NCBI RefSeq assembly: GCF_014639435.1
Contig: NZ_BMFZ01000009.1
Span: 36,432 to 100,431 of the forward strand
Direction of reading: 5' to 3'
Source: Hafnia psychrotolerans
GTDB lineage: Bacteria > Pseudomonadota > Gammaproteobacteria > Enterobacterales > Enterobacteriaceae
DNA: 64,000 bases
Shown: piece by piece, positions 60,020-64,000 of the stretch
Layout: each line of letters starts with the position of its first letter
Position numbering within the stretch: position 1 is the stretch's first letter
Translations under genes and position numbers: made by a program
The notes under the pieces: generated by a model
Told to the model about the DNA's origin: nothing
Databases searched by the model: none
The model's input: only the letters and a program-made list of their open reading frames with translations

Positions 60020-60237
60020 GTTAATCAACCCAACGCCTAAACCTTCACCCGCATCCAATCCCTGAACCGATTAATACATGCGGGTGAAAGCACCTGTTGT
60101 TTCACTTCTCAGCTTTTCTTTAATCCTTGTCCAGCAAACCAGACTCGACTTTTTCCGTTGTGATTACCACCCCACCAGACCGGTAAGCCAAAATTGGACC
60201 TTCAGATTAAGCAGCGGCTGAGAAGCTGCTCGTCAGG

Positions 60238-60270
60238 TGCTGACTGACTATTTTTTAGTCAGCATTTTTA
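60238..60270 (+). terminator. Terminator after budC
   Basis: TGCTGACT ... AGTCAGCA with an 11-base loop, followed by TTTTTA, 218 bases after the budC stop. Confidence 0.75.
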
Positions 60271-61123
60271 CGACATACTTTTCACGTGCGCAACAGCCCC
60301 GTTAATACAACATTGGTGAGAGTCTCAGGTTCACCCCCCTTAATAATACCCATCGACTGATGATGTTAATTTTGTTTTTTAATAAAGTGGTCAATAACCG
60401 CAATAGCGCTCAATAAAAATGTGACCCCATTGTTAATTACATGTGACCTATTAATATATAATATTAACATATTAAATTATAGAACCATATTTAAAGCACT
60501 TGGTTAGATGGCATACAAATATAATCAGAATAGTAGTACTCGATAATATATTAATGGCAAACACAACACCCGACGACCATTAACCATTTGAAGTTAAAGT
60601 TTTTTAAGCAAAAAAAATATCCGACATTTTTAAATAACTAACATCGATAAACCATTCGCTTATAGAACCAATCTGCCGTTTAATTTTCATTTAGGATTCA
60701 TAATGTAAATTACCCAGCAAGAAAAGGATGATGGAAATTTGTTAGTGAACTGTAATCAAGATGCTTATTTGGTTAACAAAAATAAGAACAGCGACACGAA
60801 AAATAAAAAAGATAATGATTATCATGTAATGCCCACGGCCAACATGAAAAACTTACACTTTTAAATTTCATCAATAAACCCTTGTAATGTGAGTGAATTA
60901 ACAGTATTCCAGCACTCAACTATAGCTGCCTCGGGATAAAAAGATAGAACCTGCGTCACTTGCAGCAATGGATGAGTTCTCTTATCGCCGGGTCAATACA
61001 TTAAAAACCCAGCGACATGAAAACCATGGCTCAGAAATAGAAAGGCCTGCTGATTTTTTAACCAGCCAGTTCTGCCTATTGAGAGCAATACTACGCAACA
61101 ATAAGCAATGGAAAGTTCAAAAA
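60271..61123. other. AT-rich regulatory region of the fimbrial operon
   Basis: About 850 bases, very AT-rich between 60360 and 60860, without a supported gene. Such DNA in front of fimbrial operons is commonly bound by H-NS. It contains a Fur-box-like site (listed). I found no long inverted repeats that would indicate an invertible promoter, and no recombinase gene is near. Confidence 0.55.
60811..60829. promoter_or_regulatory. Fur-box-like site upstream of the fimbrial operon
   Basis: GATAATGATTATCATGTAA matches the 19-base Fur consensus (GATAATGATAATCATTATC) at 15 positions and contains the palindrome TGATAATGATTATCA-type core. It is 295 bases before the fimbrial subunit start, so it would act on a distant promoter or an unannotated transcript. 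Confidence 0.5.
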
Positions 61124-61705
61124 ATGGAAACTTTAAAAATGAAATCACGTTTAAATAAAACCCTCATCACCAAATCACTGCTTGCCGTCTCTCTCGCAGC
61201 ACTACTGCCAATGGCGGGCACCGCAATGGCTGCAGAAATAGCCGGCGGTACCGTTAACTTCAGCGGCAGCGTGGTGACTTCAGCCTGCGCCATCGGCAGC
61301 AGCAGCAGCAATGTCGATGTGAACCTGGGCCAGGTTCGTACCGCATCCCTGGCAGTTGCCGGCAGCGAAGCGAGTACGGCGAAAAGCTTCTCCGTCGTAC
61401 TTGAGGACTGCGATACCACTGTTTCTACAGGTGTCGCTCTCACCTTCAGCGGTACGCCGGATGTTAAAGACCCAGGCAGCCTGGCTGTCGGCTCTAACGG
61501 TGGCACCGGCACCGCACAGAACGTCGCCATCCGCCTTTATGACGAACAGGGTTCCGTTGTCAAATTGGGTGAAGCTTCAAGCATTACTACTCTGCGCAAC
61601 GGCGTAAACACCCTGAACTTCAGCGCGAAATATTACTCGCCAGCAGGTCAAGCGACAGCCGGTGACGCCAGCGCAGTAGCAACCTACACCTTGACCTACT
61701 CGTAA
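61124..61705 (+). CDS. Type 1-like major fimbrial subunit
   Basis: Pilin exported to the periplasm and assembled by chaperone and usher. 193 residues from ATG 61124 (GGAAAG upstream); the ATG five codons later is equally possible. Signal peptide ends at AMA, mature start AEIAGGTVNFSGSVVTSACAI, the pair of cysteines (in TSACAIG and LEDCDTT) for the fold-closing disulfide, and the C-terminal VATYTLTYS donor-strand pattern. First gene of a subunit-chaperone-usher operon. Confidence 0.93.
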   Translation: METLKMKSRLNKTLITKSLLAVSLAALLPMAGTAMAAEIAGGTVNFSGSVVTSACAIGSSSSNVDVNLGQVRTASLAVAGSEASTAKSFSVVLEDCDTTVSTGVALTFSGTPDVKDPGSLAVGSNGGTGTAQNVAIRLYDEQGSVVKLGEASSITTLRNGVNTLNFSAKYYSPAGQATAGDASAVATYTLTYS

Positions 61706-61710
61706 TACAC

Positions 61711-61734
61711 AAGTCCGGCTGGATGGCCGGACTT
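61711..61734 (+). terminator. Hairpin between pilin and chaperone genes
   Basis: AAGTCCGG ... CCGGACTT with a GGC-type loop extension and only three T afterwards. Likely an attenuator or mRNA stabiliser that raises pilin over chaperone and usher expression, as common in fimbrial operons. Confidence 0.65.
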
Positions 61735-61757
61735 TACTCTCCACATAAGGGATTATT

Positions 61758-62438
61758 ATGCGCAACTTACCTGCTTTTATTCTATTGGCCATCGGATTAA
61801 GCAGTTCCGCCGTTTATGCCGGCGGCGTGGGCTTAGGCGCAACACGGATGATTTATTCTTCCTCCACAACGCAGTCTGCGTTGGATATCAGAAACACCAG
61901 TAAGGATTCCTCTTTTCTTATTCAGTCCTGGATTGAAAATGGAAAAGGCAGTCGTTCAAATGATTTTGTCATTACGCCACCGTTGTTTGTTCTGAAGCCA
62001 GCGACAGAAAGCGTGGTTAAGGTGATGTTTAATGGCAAGCAGCCGCAGCAGGATCGGGAAACTCTGTACTGGGTCACCGTGAAAGCGATCCCTCAGCAAG
62101 CGGATAAATCGGCAGAAAATACATTGCAGTTTGCATCTGCCAACCGAATTAAATTGTTTTACCGTCCGCAAGGCCTAAATGAAAACGTCAATGAGGCATG
62201 GAAAAAGCTCAGTGGCGAGGTCCGTCAGGGCAAAATCACATTAAAAAATCCGACACCTTATTACCTGACCACCATCAATCTGAACGTCGAGGGCAAAGCC
62301 GTTAATCCGGTAATGGTCCCACCGAAATCAAGCGTCACGCTGGAAGGCTATTTTAATAACGCGACCAAGTTTAGCTTCCAGACCATCAATGATTATGGTG
62401 CCTGGACACCATCCACGACGTACAAACTGGTGAAGTAA
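61758..62438 (+). CDS. Periplasmic fimbrial chaperone (PapD/FimC family)
   Basis: 226 residues. Signal peptide ending at VYA, then GVGLGATRMIYSSSTTQSAL, the chaperone segment FVITPPLFVLKPATESVVKV, and the family signature ANRIKLFYRPQGL near 130. It folds pilin subunits by donating its G1 strand and hands them to the usher. GGG-type ribosome site upstream; 43 bases before the usher start. Confidence 0.95.
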   Translation: MRNLPAFILLAIGLSSSAVYAGGVGLGATRMIYSSSTTQSALDIRNTSKDSSFLIQSWIENGKGSRSNDFVITPPLFVLKPATESVVKVMFNGKQPQQDRETLYWVTVKAIPQQADKSAENTLQFASANRIKLFYRPQGLNENVNEAWKKLSGEVRQGKITLKNPTPYYLTTINLNVEGKAVNPVMVPPKSSVTLEGYFNNATKFSFQTINDYGAWTPSTTYKLVK

Positions 62439-62481
62439 CCCCCCCTAAAAAAACTATGTCAGTAAATTAAGGCGTCGCATT

Positions 62482-64000
62482 GTGAAGGTAAAAATCGTTT
62501 GTGCTCTGGTTTCTTTAAACCTGATGTGGAGTACTGCTTACGCAGGAAACGATTTGCAATTTAATCCGGCATTTCTGAATGGTGAAGGTTCTAATATTGC
62601 AGATCTTTCCTGGGTAAATGCAGGAGGAGAATTACCTCCTGGTGAATATAATATTAATATTTACGTTAATAATGACTATGTATTCACTGGAAATATTAAA
62701 TTTGATGTTGATAAAGAAAGTACTGATTCTGCGGTAGCACCTTGTTTAACCCTTGAACAAATCACGGCAATGGGTATTGATGTCAAGCAGGCACAGAATG
62801 GAATATTAGTGCTGACGAAACAATGCTACTACTTGAAGAACGCTTTCCCAGGCACCGACATTGATTTCGTTCAGAAAACGTTGACGGCCAATATCAGTGT
62901 ACCTCAACACTTTATGCTGAATTTACCCCGTGGCTATGTCAGCCCGGAAAGCTGGGAATCCGGAATTAATTCAGCCTGGTTTAATTATGTGATTAACGGC
63001 TCTAATAATACCTATATGGGTGAGAGCCGGACGCGTCAGGATCAGCTTTTTGCCAGCCTGAACAGCGGTGTGAATCTGGGAGCATGGCGTCTGCGCGACT
63101 TCAGCACCTGGACCAAAGAGAATAACGACCTGACGCACGTGCAGACATGGTTACAACGCGATATCCCGTCGTTTCGCTCCCAGTTTTATGTGGGTGAAAC
63201 CTACACCTCTTCGCAGGTTTTTGATTCAGTCGGCCTGCGGGGTGTCGCCCTTAGTACGGATGACAACATGCTGCCGGCCAGTCTGAGCGGTTATGCCCCG
63301 GAAGTGCGCGGCATTGCCCGCAGCAACGCCACCGTGACCGTGCGACAGAACGGCAACGTCATTTATCAGACCTCGGTGTCGCCAGGAGAATTTGTGTTGA
63401 AGGATCTGTATCCGACCTCCTCCGGCGGTGATTTATCGGTCACGATCCAGGAAAGTGACGGCAGTAAAACGCAGTATTCCGTGCCTTTTGCCAGCGTGCC
63501 CAATCTGGTGCGTGCCGGACAGTTTAAATATTCACTGGGTGCAGGGAAATTCCGCCCGGGAACGAACCAGAATTCACCTGCATTTATGCAAACCGAGATG
63601 TTCTGGGGCTGGAAATACGGTCTGACATTCTACGGAGGCGCACAATTTTCACAGGATTACACCGGGCTATCATTCGGTGTCGGCCAAAATATAGGCAGTC
63701 TGGGCGCGTACTCACTGGATGTTATCCACGCGCGTAGTGTGCTGGCAGATGGCGACAACTACAACGGTGATTCTATTCGGCTGCGCTATAGCAAGCTGAT
63801 TAACAACGCAGGTACCCGGCTGAATTTTTATTCATGGCGCTTCTCGACGGAAGGTTTTTATACCCTCAGCGATACCGCCTACAAAGGCATGAACGGCGGC
63901 AGTAGCACTCAGGTGAGCGAAGCAGACGGCACCGTTACCACCAGTTATGAGAATGTGTACGACCTGAGAATGTCGCGTAAATCCAAAAATCAGGTGTTGG
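62482..64000 (+). CDS. Fimbrial outer-membrane usher protein (truncated by window end)
   Basis: The frame from GTG 62482 stays open to the last base (506 codons). Signal peptide ending at AYA, then the usher N-domain DLQFNPAFLNGEGSNIADLS and LPPGEYNINIYVNN, barrel strands (NYVINGSNNTYMGESR), the plug region YAPEVRGIARSNATVTVRQNG and SPGEFVLKDLYPTSSGGDL. Ushers of this class have about 840 residues, so roughly 60 percent is seen. No ATG fits the family start; GTG is the likely initiator. Confidence 0.93.
   Translation, partial: MKVKIVCALVSLNLMWSTAYAGNDLQFNPAFLNGEGSNIADLSWVNAGGELPPGEYNINIYVNNDYVFTGNIKFDVDKESTDSAVAPCLTLEQITAMGIDVKQAQNGILVLTKQCYYLKNAFPGTDIDFVQKTLTANISVPQHFMLNLPRGYVSPESWESGINSAWFNYVINGSNNTYMGESRTRQDQLFASLNSGVNLGAWRLRDFSTWTKENNDLTHVQTWLQRDIPSFRSQFYVGETYTSSQVFDSVGLRGVALSTDDNMLPASLSGYAPEVRGIARSNATVTVRQNGNVIYQTSVSPGEFVLKDLYPTSSGGDLSVTIQESDGSKTQYSVPFASVPNLVRAGQFKYSLGAGKFRPGTNQNSPAFMQTEMFWGWKYGLTFYGGAQFSQDYTGLSFGVGQNIGSLGAYSLDVIHARSVLADGDNYNGDSIRLRYSKLINNAGTRLNFYSWRFSTEGFYTLSDTAYKGMNGGSSTQVSEADGTVTTSYENVYDLRMSRKSKNQVL

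Noticed and set aside
60271-61123. Invertible promoter element (fimS-like)
   Set aside because: No pair of matching inverted repeats found and no fimB/fimE-type recombinase in the window.

Overview
The window is chromosomal DNA of a member of the Enterobacterales. The order mlaA, yfdC, argW, alaC, ypdAB, glk, ypeC, mntH, nupC, two tRNA-Ala, gltX, three tRNA-Val plus tRNA-Lys, yfeR/yfeH, ypeB, ligA, zipA, cysZ is the backbone that Escherichia coli carries around 52-55 min. Protein sequences are clearly not E. coli, and the blocks inserted into the backbone (a complete ccm operon beside mlaA, a 2004-residue alpha-2-macroglobulin with pbpC, eutBC alone, budC, a fimbrial operon) suggest a Yersiniaceae-type genus such as Serratia, Rahnella or a relative. 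The genus cannot be fixed from this sequence alone.

Layout. 1-0.3 kb: edge of an IS4-family insertion sequence. 0.4-8.4 kb: minus-strand block with mlaA (phospholipid retrieval) downstream of ccmABCDEFGHI (cytochrome c maturation). 8.6-9.7 kb: yfdC and argW, a classical integration site. 9.7-13.2 kb: a small AT-rich accessory island with a transposase remnant, a type VI secretion cassette (Tlde1-like peptidoglycan effector, membrane protein as likely immunity, Hcp), a truncated gene, an unrecognised protein translationally coupled to a DUF1493 protein, and a 26-codon ORF with a signal peptide. 13.5-21.8 kb: alpha-2-macroglobulin and pbpC, a periplasmic protease trap and peptidoglycan repair pair. 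21.9-24.3 kb: LysR regulator divergent from an MFS drug exporter. 24.4-31.1 kb: a six-gene operon behind a MetJ operator, with a homocysteine S-methyltransferase, a Tat-exported substrate-binding protein, two permeases, a fused ATPase and a cysteine-rich lipoprotein; it looks like uptake of a sulfur compound that serves methionine synthesis. A broken toxin-like gene follows.

32-45 kb: mostly metabolic backbone, with a small NTF2-like protein, alaC, a GNAT acetyltransferase, the pyruvate-sensing pair ypdAB, glk, a PACE efflux pump with a divergent LysR regulator, an aldo/keto reductase, a WD/His-rich DUF2502 protein, mntH with a Fur-type palindrome, and nupC. 45-49 kb: tRNA-rich segment with clear stringent-type promoters, a second formate/nitrite-type channel, gltX, and a duplicated 3' end of the lysine tRNA. 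48.8-51 kb: eutBC without microcompartment genes. 51-58.6 kb: nucleotidyltransferase, a FlxA-like gene behind an almost perfect sigma-28 promoter, yfeR/yfeH, ypeB-ligA, zipA, cysZ; cysK does not follow cysZ here. 59.2-64 kb: acetoin/butanediol dehydrogenase and, after about 1.1 kb of AT-rich DNA holding a Fur-box-like site, a chaperone-usher fimbrial operon cut by the window end.

The most notable points are the MetJ-controlled transport operon with its internally duplicated cysteine lipoprotein, the compact type VI cassette and adjacent two-gene unit in the argW island, and the sigma-28 promoter in front of the FlxA-like gene. No CRISPR array, rRNA operon or intact prophage is present.
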